DNA from: Cellulophaga fucicola
GTDB lineage: Bacteria; Bacteroidota; Bacteroidia; Flavobacteriales; Flavobacteriaceae
Assembly (NCBI RefSeq): GCF_900119145.1
Contig: NZ_FPIY01000002.1
Coordinates: 689,579-753,578 of the forward strand
DNA: 64,000 nucleotides
Direction: 5' to 3'
The position numbers were made by a program, and so were the translations under genes. The notes under the pieces were generated by a model. It worked only from the letters and a program-made list of their open reading frames with translations. It was not told the origin of the DNA and searched no databases. Positions 30,908-38,835 of the stretch are shown one piece after another (the first letter of the stretch is position 1; each line of letters starts with the position of its first letter).

Positions 30908-31543
30908 ATGAAAATGAACAACTTACTAAAGGCTTCCGTCTTTGTATTTCTGTTAACTTGTTGTACCCCATCTAACGAGTCTAAAGCAGATACTTACAAA
31001 AAAAACGGAGACACAGAAAAAGCTATTGCACACTACAAACTAGCAATAGAAGAAGGCAGCGTAAAATCTATGAACAAATTGGCTTTACTATATGTAAACA
31101 ATCATAAATTAGACGAAGCCAAAAAGTACTACCAAATGAGTTTTGAAAAAGGCAATGAATCTGCGGCTCAGATTTTAGCCTCTTTATGTGCCAGTAACAA
31201 AGATTACCAAGGCACAATTAAGTATGGCAAAAAACTAGCAGATAATGGTAATTTAGCCGTGATCTACAATTTAGGAAACGCCTATTTAAGTCTAGGAGAG
31301 TACGACCTGGCTATAAAGTACCTTAAAAAAGACGCCACTTCCATTTTTACAAAAAATTTGTTGGGTGAAGCGTACTACAAAAAAGGAGATTTAAAGAACG
31401 CAGAAAAAGTTTGGAAATCGGCCGTTGACAAGAACCACATTGCCTCTAAAGGATCTTTACAAAAATTATTGCGACTGTATTTAAAACAAGGCAGAACAGA
31501 CGAGTACCAAGAGTACAAAAACAACTACTCATCTAACAGTTAA
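30908..31543 (+). CDS. TPR/Sel1-type repeat lipoprotein
   Basis: This 211-aa lipoprotein (MKMNNLLKASVFVFLLTCC, lipobox Cys at 18 or 19) is built of tetratricopeptide-like helical pairs. Repeats begin near residues 28 ('ADTYKKNGDTEKAIAHYKLA'), 60, 95 and 128 ('YNLGNAYLSLGEYDLAIKYL'), with a last one at about 158 ('LGEAYYKKGDLKNAEKVW'). Such proteins are protein-protein scaffolds on a membrane. It is monocistronic, with its own promoter. No partner can be named from sequence; the histidine kinase 165 bp downstream has no membrane segment. Confidence 0.85.
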   Translation: MKMNNLLKASVFVFLLTCCTPSNESKADTYKKNGDTEKAIAHYKLAIEEGSVKSMNKLALLYVNNHKLDEAKKYYQMSFEKGNESAAQILASLCASNKDYQGTIKYGKKLADNGNLAVIYNLGNAYLSLGEYDLAIKYLKKDATSIFTKNLLGEAYYKKGDLKNAEKVWKSAVDKNHIASKGSLQKLLRLYLKQGRTDEYQEYKNNYSSNS

Positions 31544-31708
31544 CACAAAGAAAACCAAAAACAAAACAACTGTTTATCACCTAAAAAATAAGTGGTCCTT
31601 ATGTGCAATTTATTTTAAATTCTGTCGTTAAAGTGTAAGTAAAATTCCGTGAAATACACAAATCTAATCTTTATTCTATTTTTAATAGAGTAATAAAAGC
31701 GTCTTATT

Positions 31709-32911
31709 ATGATAGCACCTAAGGAACATATAAACGAAAAAGAACGTCTAGAATCTTTAAATTCTTTTTCTGTTTTAGATTCGCTACCAGAGTCGGACTA
31801 TGATGATATTACCGCAATTGCTGCAGAAATATGCAATATGCCTATTGCTATGATTAGCTTAATAGATAAAGACAGACAATGGTTTAAATCTTCTATAGGT
31901 GTAGATGTTTCTGAGACCGAAAGGGCAGTCTCTTTCTGTGGCCACGCCATAAACAACAAAGACAAACCCTTTATGGTTAATGATACGCGTTTAGATGAAC
32001 GTTTTTATGACAATCCTTTGGTTACAGGAGAAAGCAACATTGTATTTTATGCAGGTGTGCCTTTTGTTACAGAAGATGGTTTTCCGTTAGGTACTTTATG
32101 CGTTGCAGACCAAAAACCAAACACACTTACAGACCACCAAATTAAATCTTTAACAGCTTTGTCTAACCAAGTAATGAACTTGCTTAACCTTAGAAAAAGC
32201 AAAAAAAGACTTAAAGAAGAATTAGCTAAACAAGAAGATAAAAATTTAGACCTAGAGCGCTTTGCTTTTATAGCTGCACACGATTTAAAATCTCCCCTAA
32301 ATAACGTATCTAGTTTAACATCTCTCTTTTTAGAAATGTACGATTCTAAAATAGATGAAGAAGGCAAACAAATACTAAAGATGATAGTAGACTCGTCTGA
32401 CAAGTTAAAGGGGCTAATTGAAGGCTTATTAGACTACAGTAGAAGCGATACTATTTTAAGCAAAAGCAAAGTAGATATTAAGGTAGCAGATGTAAAAAAT
32501 ACCATCTCTAGTATGTTCTCTTTTGAAAAAAATATAGATTTTACTCTAAAAAGCACACTAACAGACTTAACTGTAAACCAAACAGCCTTAGACCAAATAT
32601 TAATAAACCTTGTAACCAATGCCATTAAATACAGTGACAAGGAACAAATTAAAATAGAATTAGGTGTATCTAGTACAGATACGCATTACCAGTTCTACGT
32701 CTTAGACAATGGCCCAGGAATACCTTTAGAGAAACAAGACCAAATATTTAAAATTTTTGAAGTAAATGCCAACCAAGACAAATACGGTGTTCGTGGTAAT
32801 GGCATAGGCTTAGCAACAGTAAAAAAGATTGTAGAAAAATCTGGTGGCACCATAAAAGTAACATCCGAAGTTCATGAAGGAGCTAAGTTTAGTTTTAGCC
32901 TTAAAAAATAA
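31709..32911 (+). CDS. GAF-domain sensor histidine kinase (cytoplasmic)
   Basis: This 400-aa kinase has no signal peptide or membrane helix. The N-terminal GAF domain (about 20-165) has the family pattern 'DDITAIAAEICNMPIAMISL', 'FCGHAINNKDKPFMVNDTRL' and 'FYAGVPFVTEDGFPLGTLCV'. A short coiled coil (about 165-185) leads to the HisKA domain with H191 in 'FAFIAAHDLKSPLNN'. The ATPase domain (about 285-400) has the N box 'NLVTNAIKYSD', G1 'DNGPGIP', F box 'IFKIFE' and G2 'GNGIGLATVKKIVEKSGG'. The output is unknown, since no response regulator gene adjoins. Light or redox sensing via GAF is possible, but no bilin cysteine was identified. Confidence 0.92.
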   Translation: MIAPKEHINEKERLESLNSFSVLDSLPESDYDDITAIAAEICNMPIAMISLIDKDRQWFKSSIGVDVSETERAVSFCGHAINNKDKPFMVNDTRLDERFYDNPLVTGESNIVFYAGVPFVTEDGFPLGTLCVADQKPNTLTDHQIKSLTALSNQVMNLLNLRKSKKRLKEELAKQEDKNLDLERFAFIAAHDLKSPLNNVSSLTSLFLEMYDSKIDEEGKQILKMIVDSSDKLKGLIEGLLDYSRSDTILSKSKVDIKVADVKNTISSMFSFEKNIDFTLKSTLTDLTVNQTALDQILINLVTNAIKYSDKEQIKIELGVSSTDTHYQFYVLDNGPGIPLEKQDQIFKIFEVNANQDKYGVRGNGIGLATVKKIVEKSGGTIKVTSEVHEGAKFSFSLKK

Positions 32912-32960
32912 AAAAGAATGCTTGGTTTGGCCAAGCACTATTGTAGCCATACAACAAAAG

Positions 32961-32992
32961 AAGCCTTGACGTAAAACTCAGGGCTTTTTTAG
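32961..32992 (+). terminator. terminator after the histidine kinase gene
   Basis: AAGCCTTGA pairs with TCAGGGCTT (one T-G pair) around CGTAAAAC and is followed by six T residues. A smaller hairpin (TGCTTGG with CCAAGCA, about 32919-32938) lies just before it. Confidence 0.85.
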
Positions 32993-33146
32993 TTTTAAAA
33001 AACAACCACACAGTTTTTTATACCAACGGTATAGAATTTAGGTACAATTACACAAATACGTAATTATAGTATAAAAATTAGTATTAAATTGTAAGAAAAT
33101 TAAGCGACAAAAATAGAAATGTGCGTTTATTACACCTATATGGGTG

Positions 33147-33172
33147 AGTAAACGCAATAAATTGCGTTTACT
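33147..33172. repeat. perfect 26-bp palindrome in a gene-free stretch
   Basis: AGTAAACGCAAT and ATTGCGTTTACT are perfect 12-bp inverted arms around a 2-bp AA centre. It lies between the kinase terminator and the first cassette-like element. It has no T-run, so it is not a terminator. A protein-binding or recombination site is possible but untested. Confidence 0.6.
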
Positions 33173-33356
33173 AACTAGTTATCTATCACGAAAGTATTTT
33201 TGTAGGTTTCAGTTCAAAAATTACGGCGCATTAGTCCTAATGGTAGTCGGTGCTGGATCGCAGCTTTTAAAACTTGATGAATGACGGCAAATTCATAGTT
33301 TTTTGGATTGTTGATTTTAATTCCAATTTAGTTTTCTTTTTTTGAAGTTCTGGTTT
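33173..33356. other. gene-free stretch before the cassette-like array
   Basis: No convincing gene is present on either strand in this stretch. The base composition looks less A-rich and more G-rich than the neighbouring intergenic DNA (for example ATTACGGCGCATTAGTC near 33221). It may be the decayed remains of an older unit of the array that begins next to it (inference). Confidence 0.35.
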
Positions 33357-33638
33357 GTTGTGTATAACGGCGCGGTTTGGGTGTGTTTGCTGGTGGCGAA
33401 TAGTACAGTACTCTTCAATGGTTTGGGCTACTCGGATCGCGATAGATAACATTATGTATAAAAACATTTGTTTTCAGTTATTTGGGTAAAGCTCGAAGGG
33501 TGGGGTATAAAAACAGGCCTTTCTAAAGCCAATCGAAACTTTTATCTTAGCTTTATATTTAATACGGCCTTTGGGTTTGGGACTTGCCAAATGGTTTGGG
33601 GACTCACAAACGTTTTATACACACGGGCGTTAGGCAAC
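33357..33638 (+). repeat. attC-like element 0, left edge of cassette-like array
   Basis: It begins GTTGTGTATAAC (33357-33368) and ends TTATACACACGGGCGTTAGGCAAC (to 33638). The terminal box GTTAGGCAAC (33629-33638) is the exact reverse complement of GTTGCCTAAC at the end of the next gene. The interior is G-rich on the plus strand and differs from the other elements, and at about 282 bp it is the longest. It may be a composite of two elements or an old leader. Confidence 0.55.
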
Positions 33639-33654
33639 ATAAAGAGAAACGACA

Positions 33655-34443
33655 TTGACAGAAAGAAAAACCAACTTCAAAACCATTTGGCAAAGAGCTA
33701 AAATCAGACCAATATTACTACTTTTTGCATTTCAAGGAATTGCATTTGCATTACTTCTTTTTCTTCCAATGGGCTTAATGATGAATTCATTAGGGAATAG
33801 TTTTCCTTTTATTGAAAACGCCGAAAAAATTCAATCTGATGGAATTACAGCTAATGCTACCCTAACTGGAATCAAAGGAATTGATAACATAACTGTCAAT
33901 GGAAATAATCCACAAATTTTGACTTATGAATTTGACAACAACGGTCAGAAAACGGAATCAAAGTTTAGTGTGTTTGAACCAGAAAAAACTGATAATTTAA
34001 AAATTGGAGATATAATTCCAATTAAACATTTGAACGGAGAATCAATGCCAACCGAATTTGAACAATATTCGTTTAGTATGGATTTTATGTATTACATAGC
34101 TGGAGCCATTCTTTTGATTGGACTAATTCTTTCCTATCTACTATACTCACGAATAAATAAAGAAATTTCATTGTATAAAACAGGCAGAATTATGGACGGA
34201 AAAATAATTTCAATAAGCCATAATAAAGGGTTCACATTTTCGAAATTTGGTTCGTCAATGGATGTACATTATGAATACGGTAATAATGTCGCGAAATCAA
34301 GGACTAATAATTTTGCTTTGACAAATAACAAATCAATTAGAGATTCAATTAAAATTTTGGTTTCAAAAGACGGAAATTCATCTTGTCTATATCCTGAATT
34401 GATTGCTAAAACTAATGGTTGGAAAGAAAATTACGTTGCCTAA
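33655..34443 (+). CDS. two-helix membrane protein resembling DUF3592 (cassette 1)
   Basis: This 262-aa protein is the only gene between two complementary boxes. The start is TTG at 33655 (MTERKTNFKTIW after initiation); no upstream in-frame ATG exists, and the next ATG would remove the first helix. It has one membrane segment near residues 18-42 and another near 142-163, with an extracytoplasmic domain between and a beta-rich C-terminal domain. Both soluble parts show the pattern of DUF3592-like proteins ('GITANATLTGIKGI' and 'GRIMDGKIISISHNKG'). The stop codon lies inside the terminal box GTTGCCTAAC, so coding sequence fills the unit. The function is unknown. Confidence 0.7.
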   Translation: MTERKTNFKTIWQRAKIRPILLLFAFQGIAFALLLFLPMGLMMNSLGNSFPFIENAEKIQSDGITANATLTGIKGIDNITVNGNNPQILTYEFDNNGQKTESKFSVFEPEKTDNLKIGDIIPIKHLNGESMPTEFEQYSFSMDFMYYIAGAILLIGLILSYLLYSRINKEISLYKTGRIMDGKIISISHNKGFTFSKFGSSMDVHYEYGNNVAKSRTNNFALTNNKSIRDSIKILVSKDGNSSCLYPELIAKTNGWKENYVA

Positions 34444-34575
34444 CACCGTGTATAATTAATTGCTTGGTTCTTGCCTACTTGCGAAAATTCCTGCGGAATT
34501 TTCACGGGTTCGTAAAAGTTAGCTAAATTAGTTGCTGAACCACGCAACTAATCATACACAAACACGTTAGCAAAC
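34435..34575 (+). repeat. attC-like element A
   Basis: This 141-bp imperfect palindrome starts GTTGCCTAACACCGTGTAT and ends ATACACAAACACGTTAGCAAAC. The outer arms pair over about 25 bp (GTGTATAATTAATTGC against GCAACTAATCATACAC), then TTGCTTGGTTC pairs with GAACCACGCAA. A separate inner hairpin, GAAAATTCC-TGC-GGAATTTTC, lies at 34483-34503. The first box matches the start of the unit before, and the last box (GTTAGCAAAC) matches the end of the unit after. Confidence 0.75.
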
Positions 34576-34624
34576 ATTAGAATCAACATTATTCATTCCT
34601 AGAATTCTATTCATAATTACGTAA

Positions 34625-35755
34625 ATGGAAATTAACTATAACATTGTCAGTTTAATCGATATACTCGGGTTAGTTCAAGGTGTGTTTTTAGGCTTGGTAT
34701 TAATAATCGAAGGCAGACGCATAAAACCCAAGCTTTTTTTAGGCTTATTTTTAATTGCGTATTGCGCAGAACTCTTAAACTCAATCCTTCACGATTTAAA
34801 CATTCTTGAATCTGAACCTTGGTTGCTGTTTTTACCATTTAACTTTTTTTATTTAATACTTCCTTTATTCTATATATATGTTAAAGAAATTTCTAATATT
34901 AATTTAACTAAAAAGAAAATTGTACTCATCCTTTTGCCTGGAATACTAGAATTTATAAGTTATACAGTATTTTTTATGCTAAGTGTGGGTACAAAAGCAA
35001 AATTGCATAATTCAGAAAGTTTTTCTAATGTATTGTCTCTGATTGAAATATTATCATTTGCTTATTCAATATATTATATCTTTCTAACTATTAAATTCAT
35101 TAATAAGCAAAAAACAAAAGTTGAAGAATTTTACTCAAATACAGAAGGAAAATTACTCACTTGGGCAAAGGGTGTTCTTATGTTTCTGTTTACCTTTCTG
35201 ATTATTATATTGTCTTCACTTTTTTTAGAAGGAATATTTTATGATGATTACATCTATCCAGCCATTTCAATAATTAATGTCGTTTTTATTTTCTGGATAG
35301 GGATTTCCGGTATAAAGCAGTCTAAGCTTTTTGTTACTAAAATCGCTAGTATTAAAAAGATAGACCATCAACAAAGTGATGTTAATGAAACCAATAATAG
35401 ATTAAAAACTAATAATAAAGATCATTATGAAAAGTTAATTGCATTAATGGATGATGAAAAATTATTTTTAGAGCCCAATTTATCTTTAGCAGATGTGTCT
35501 TTAAAACTTAAAATAACGCAACGGAATTTATCGGAACTCATACGAGACGAGTCTGACAAAAACTTTAATCAATTTGTAAATCATTATCGAGTAGAAGAAG
35601 CAAAAAAGTTATTATTAGATACTTCAAACAATCATTTAAATATGTTAGGAATAGCTTTTGACTCAGGATTTAGCTCAAAAGCAACATTTTATAGTGTTTT
35701 TAAAAAACACACTTCCCTTACACCTACATTGTTTAAAAACAACACATTATCATAA
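34625..35755 (+). CDS. membrane-bound AraC-family regulator (cassette 2)
   Basis: This 376-aa protein has an N-terminal membrane domain of about six or seven helices (residues 10-230) and a C-terminal AraC helix-turn-helix domain (about 270-370), with 'LSLADVSLKLKITQRNLSEL' and 'GIAFDSGFSSKATFYSVFKK' followed by 'TPTLFK'. This 7TM-AraC architecture is frequent in flavobacteria and suggests a sensor that regulates DNA from the membrane. It begins 50 bp after the start box of a unit that also holds a small membrane protein and a lipoprotein. A perfect hairpin after its stop separates it from them. The signal and targets are unknown. Confidence 0.88.
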   Translation: MEINYNIVSLIDILGLVQGVFLGLVLIIEGRRIKPKLFLGLFLIAYCAELLNSILHDLNILESEPWLLFLPFNFFYLILPLFYIYVKEISNINLTKKKIVLILLPGILEFISYTVFFMLSVGTKAKLHNSESFSNVLSLIEILSFAYSIYYIFLTIKFINKQKTKVEEFYSNTEGKLLTWAKGVLMFLFTFLIIILSSLFLEGIFYDDYIYPAISIINVVFIFWIGISGIKQSKLFVTKIASIKKIDHQQSDVNETNNRLKTNNKDHYEKLIALMDDEKLFLEPNLSLADVSLKLKITQRNLSELIRDESDKNFNQFVNHYRVEEAKKLLLDTSNNHLNMLGIAFDSGFSSKATFYSVFKKHTSLTPTLFKNNTLS

Positions 35756-35782
35756 AACTACACGAGTCTATAATTATGTAAT

Positions 35783-35809
35783 AAGTCTAGAAAACGGTTT
35801 TCTAGACTC
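35783..35809 (+). terminator. hairpin after the membrane AraC gene
   Basis: AAGTCTAGAAAAC and GTTTTCTAGACT form a nearly perfect stem with a minimal loop. The T-run follows only after about 9 bp (CCTTTTTT), so it is a probable but not ideal terminator. Confidence 0.6.
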
Positions 35810-35849
35810 AACAAGCCTTTTTTAAGACTTAAAAAATAGTCCTTGGCCG

Positions 35850-35857
35850 TATCTTTG
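35850..35857 (+). promoter_or_regulatory. -7 box before the small membrane protein
   Basis: TATCTTTG followed by CACC is a perfect flavobacterial -7 box, 26 bp before the ATG at 35883. The -33 element is weak. It gives the last two genes of cassette 2 their own promoter. Confidence 0.6.
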
Positions 35858-35882
35858 CACCAGCAAATCAAGAATTAGAATT

Positions 35883-36086
35883 ATGAAGACTAATAAACTG
35901 ACTTTGATGGTAATAATCTTTATCTGGATTCTTTTCATTTCTTGGGAATTACTTATAACAGAATGGAGTCTTATAAAAAACAAAGATGCATTTAGGGTAG
36001 ACCTACTTATTATTTTTCCACTACTTCAGTTTATTACAATTTATACATTAATTAAAGTATTTAGTAAAACCAAAATAACAAAATAA
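35883..36086 (+). CDS. small two-helix membrane protein (cassette 2)
   Basis: This 67-aa protein has two hydrophobic segments (about residues 8-25 and 40-58) joined by a short polar turn ('TEWSLIKNKDAFRVD'). It is basic at the C-terminus (KTKITK). No family is recognised. It follows a perfect -7 box and lies 35 bp before a lipoprotein gene, so the two probably form an operon within the same cassette-like unit. Confidence 0.6.
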   Translation: MKTNKLTLMVIIFIWILFISWELLITEWSLIKNKDAFRVDLLIIFPLLQFITIYTLIKVFSKTKITK

Positions 36087-36121
36087 ATAATTGCGCAAAA
36101 GTGCGCTAAAAATTAAAAAAA

Positions 36122-36886
36122 ATGAAAATTAAAAATTTATTTAAAACAGTAATTTGCTTATTAACTTTAAGCTTAACATTTAGTTGTTCTAGCGATGATG
36201 ATTCTATGAATCCACCAACAGATAATAGTAGCTTTACAACTAATTCCAACACAGATTTTTTTATAAATTTTGATGGGACTGTAAATCTAATAGTTTCGGG
36301 AACTTTTCAAGAAGATAGTGGTTTTGGGACAGTAACAGACAGAGGTTTTGTTTATGGTACTTCATCTAACCCTGAAGTTGGTGCTAATAATACTTCAGGT
36401 ATATCTGGTAGTAATTCTGATGCAACAGGTTATATAGAAAATTTAACAAGTGGTCAAACTTATTTTATAAGAGGTTATTTTGAATACAGTGATGGCACTC
36501 ATTTCTATGGAAACGAGATACAAGCAAGTACTGATGTTGATGCGAGTACTAGTAGAAATGTTACTTTAGATATAGAATCAGACGCGTTTTTAATTCAGAC
36601 AGACTTTATCACAGTAACATTAAATATTAATAATGTTGTTAAAGAAATGCCTATAGAATTTGGTGTTGAATATAGTGTAAATAGCGATTTCACTAGCAGT
36701 AGTATAAATGCAATTGAGAATTTTGATGGTATACATAACGAAGGTACTATTGTAATTACTAGTTATTCTGCTGTAGCAGAACCTCTAATGTCAGGAACTC
36801 AATACTATTTTAGGCCATACGTAAAATATGCTGACAATACAGTAACAAATGGCGGAACTAGTATAGCTAATTTCGCTACAAACTAA
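36122..36886 (+). CDS. lipoprotein with two repeated beta domains (cassette 2)
   Basis: This 254-aa surface-type lipoprotein has the signal MKIKNLFKTVICLLTLSLTFSC followed by SSDDD, an acidic stretch typical of surface-exported Bacteroidota lipoproteins. Two tandem beta-rich domains each end in a 'TSGQTYFIRGYFEYSDGTHF' or 'MSGTQYYFRPYVKYADNTV' segment, a pattern seen in Fn3-like cell-surface proteins of this phylum. No enzyme motif is present. It is the last gene of unit 2; the terminal box GTTTGCTAAC begins 12 bp after its stop. Confidence 0.75.
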   Translation: MKIKNLFKTVICLLTLSLTFSCSSDDDSMNPPTDNSSFTTNSNTDFFINFDGTVNLIVSGTFQEDSGFGTVTDRGFVYGTSSNPEVGANNTSGISGSNSDATGYIENLTSGQTYFIRGYFEYSDGTHFYGNEIQASTDVDASTSRNVTLDIESDAFLIQTDFITVTLNINNVVKEMPIEFGVEYSVNSDFTSSSINAIENFDGIHNEGTIVITSYSAVAEPLMSGTQYYFRPYVKYADNTVTNGGTSIANFATN

Positions 36887-36898
36887 ATAGAATAAAAC

Positions 36899-37034
36899 GT
36901 TTGCTAACAACGTATATAAAAAATAGCTAATTAAGCGCAAATCATAATGGTTTGCGCTTTTTTAATATCTTTAGGCAAAGAGAAAAGTATTGAATACCTA
37001 AACGCTACTTTTCATATACAAGACCGTTATGCAC
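36899..37034 (+). repeat. attC-like element B
   Basis: It begins GTTTGCTAAC, the exact reverse complement of the box that starts the unit (GTTAGCAAAC at 34566), and ends GACCGTTATGCAC. The outer arms AACGTATATAAAAAATAGC and GCTACTTTTCATATACAAG pair imperfectly. The centre carries a terminator-like hairpin, AAGCGCAAA with TTTGCGCTT and a T-run (36933-36963). Confidence 0.75.
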
Positions 37035-37646
37035 AACCAAAAAAACATCGTGACTAAAATAAAAGACATCTATTTGAATAAAGATTTACGAGTTGGTGGA
37101 TTTTACGAATTGACTATTCAAGTTTGTCGGAGCTCGAATATGGAACCAATAAAAAAATACACAGAATATATTAAATCGCTTAAAAATGTTGATGGACCAT
37201 TTGAAAGAAACTTTGAGTTAACAAATATAGAAATTGAGACTTTTGAACACGAATGGGTTTTAAATTTAGAGAACGTATCAATTCCGTTTAAAACATTTAA
37301 TATACACGAAGACGAACCAATTGAAACTGGATTTAATTGGTTTGATATATGCTTTTATACAGAGACAATCGAACAACTATTCGGAGAAGAATATAAAACT
37401 TGGGATGAAAACCCTAAATGTCCGCCCGCATTAAATGATTTTTTTAATCAAACAATAATGAATTTGAATAACATCCATAAATTTCAATTAGCAATGATAG
37501 ACTTTGAAATTTCAGGTCAATATTATTTAGCAGATATGGGTAAAGATTTTAATAATTGGACTAACTCGAATTTCTTTGTGAATGAAAAAGATGCTCATCT
37601 GATTTCGGAACGAAATAAAACAGTTGTGGAAATAATAAGTGGATAA
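37029..37646 (+). CDS. hypothetical soluble protein (cassette 3)
   Basis: This 205-aa protein fills its unit: the ATG lies inside the start box GTTATGCAC, and the stop is 5 bp from the end box GTGCATAAC. No signal peptide or membrane helix is seen. It is acidic and rich in Asn, Phe and Trp, with 'FNWFDICFYTETIEQLFGEE' in the middle and 'FEISGQYYLADMGKDFNNWT' near the end. I do not recognise the family. A small soluble protein that occupies an entire cassette resembles stand-alone immunity or accessory proteins, but nothing in the sequence shows that role. Confidence 0.65.
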   Translation: MHNQKNIVTKIKDIYLNKDLRVGGFYELTIQVCRSSNMEPIKKYTEYIKSLKNVDGPFERNFELTNIEIETFEHEWVLNLENVSIPFKTFNIHEDEPIETGFNWFDICFYTETIEQLFGEEYKTWDENPKCPPALNDFFNQTIMNLNNIHKFQLAMIDFEISGQYYLADMGKDFNNWTNSNFFVNEKDAHLISERNKTVVEIISG

Positions 37647-37651
37647 AGGCA

Positions 37652-37852
37652 GTGCATAACACTATATATAGCAAATTGGGCGATTAGTACTTAACCAAAA
37701 GTTTAGTGCCATTTACAAACACCGCCAAATTTTTAATTTGGCTTTTAAAAAAGAGAAAAATTAAAAGCAAAACATAAAAATTAGGCTCTGTGTTAATCCG
37801 AAAATCTAGTGTCTTTTTTCACGCTACGTTTCATACACTAACCGTTAGGCAC
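37652..37852 (+). repeat. attC-like element C
   Basis: It begins GTGCATAAC (exact complement of GTTATGCAC at 37026) and ends CATACACTAACCGTTAGGCAC. The outer arms share TATATAGC / CGCTACGTTTCATACA pairing. An inner hairpin GCCAAATT-TTT-AATTTGGC lies near 37728-37745. At about 201 bp it is longer than A and B. The gene-free gap of 313 bp before the next gene is this element plus about 107 bp of ordinary leader. Confidence 0.65.
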
Positions 37853-37959
37853 AAGCACTCACTAAACCTTAAAAATAGACATACATAAAAAAATGTTTGA
37901 AAAAGTGTAATAAAATTACCTTTTGCTAATCTAAAGAGTAAATCGTAAAAACATTTACA

Positions 37960-38835
37960 ATGAAAAAATTAGCAATTCTATTAGTCATCTTTTTTTATCA
38001 AACAGCAACTTACTCTCAATCTGAAAAATATTCTTTCAATATTGAAATTAAAGGGAAAGGAAAACCAATAATTCTAATTCCTGGGTTAGCATCTTCTGGT
38101 AAAGTATGGAAAGAAACAACAGATACATTAGAGAAGAATTTTGAATGTCATATTTTGACTTTAGCAGGATTTGCTAATCAAAGTACAATTTCACTAGAAA
38201 AAGGTTACTTACCTATTATTGAAAACGAAATTATAAAGTATGTACAGGATGAACTTAATGAAAAACCAATATTAATTGGACATAGTTTGGGTGGTTTTTT
38301 ATCACTTTCTATAGCAAGTTCTAAACCTAAATTACTAGAAAAGATAATAATTGTAGACTCATATCCTTTTATGTCTTTGGCTTACAACCCAAATGCAACA
38401 GTAGAAAATATTCTTCCACAAGCAAAAATGATGAAAGAAATGATGCTAAAAACTTCTGATAGTCTATTTATTCAACAACAAAAAATGACGATGCCAACTA
38501 TGATAGCTGATTCCACAAATATTCAGTTAGCGACTAAATGGTCTATACAATCAGACAGAAGTACAATGGCACAAGCAATTTATGAACTTATGACAACGGA
38601 CTTAAGAAATGATATTGAAAAAGCAAAAATACCTATCCTTGTATTTGGAAGTTGGTATGGAGCAAAAGATTACGGAATAACAAAAGAAACAGTTCTAGCA
38701 AACTATAAAAATCAATTTTTGAAAGCAGATAATTGCGAAATAAAAGTTGCAGAAACAGCAAAGCACTTTATAATGTGGGACGAACCTAAATGGTTTATTA
38801 ATTTAGTTGAGGCATTTATAAATTATGAAGAATAA
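37960..38835 (+). CDS. secreted alpha/beta hydrolase (cassette 4)
   Basis: This 291-aa alpha/beta-hydrolase-fold protein has a signal peptide (MKKLAILLVIFFYQTATYSQ). 'KPIILIPGLASSGKVWKETT' is the oxyanion-hole loop region, and GHSLGGF holds the nucleophile Ser in the G-x-S-x-G elbow. The late His is in 'VAETAKHFIMWDEP', and the acid is probably the Asp or Glu before it. It overlaps the next gene, an ECF sigma factor, by 11 bp, which is an unusual partner. The substrate is unknown; an esterase or lactonase is likely from the fold. Confidence 0.85.
   Translation: MKKLAILLVIFFYQTATYSQSEKYSFNIEIKGKGKPIILIPGLASSGKVWKETTDTLEKNFECHILTLAGFANQSTISLEKGYLPIIENEIIKYVQDELNEKPILIGHSLGGFLSLSIASSKPKLLEKIIIVDSYPFMSLAYNPNATVENILPQAKMMKEMMLKTSDSLFIQQQKMTMPTMIADSTNIQLATKWSIQSDRSTMAQAIYELMTTDLRNDIEKAKIPILVFGSWYGAKDYGITKETVLANYKNQFLKADNCEIKVAETAKHFIMWDEPKWFINLVEAFINYEE

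Noticed and set aside
33267-33467. 66-codon minus-strand frame and 77-codon plus-strand frame (33468-33701) in element 0
   Set aside because: They lie within a palindromic, G-rich repeat, lack domains and would overlap the boundary box.
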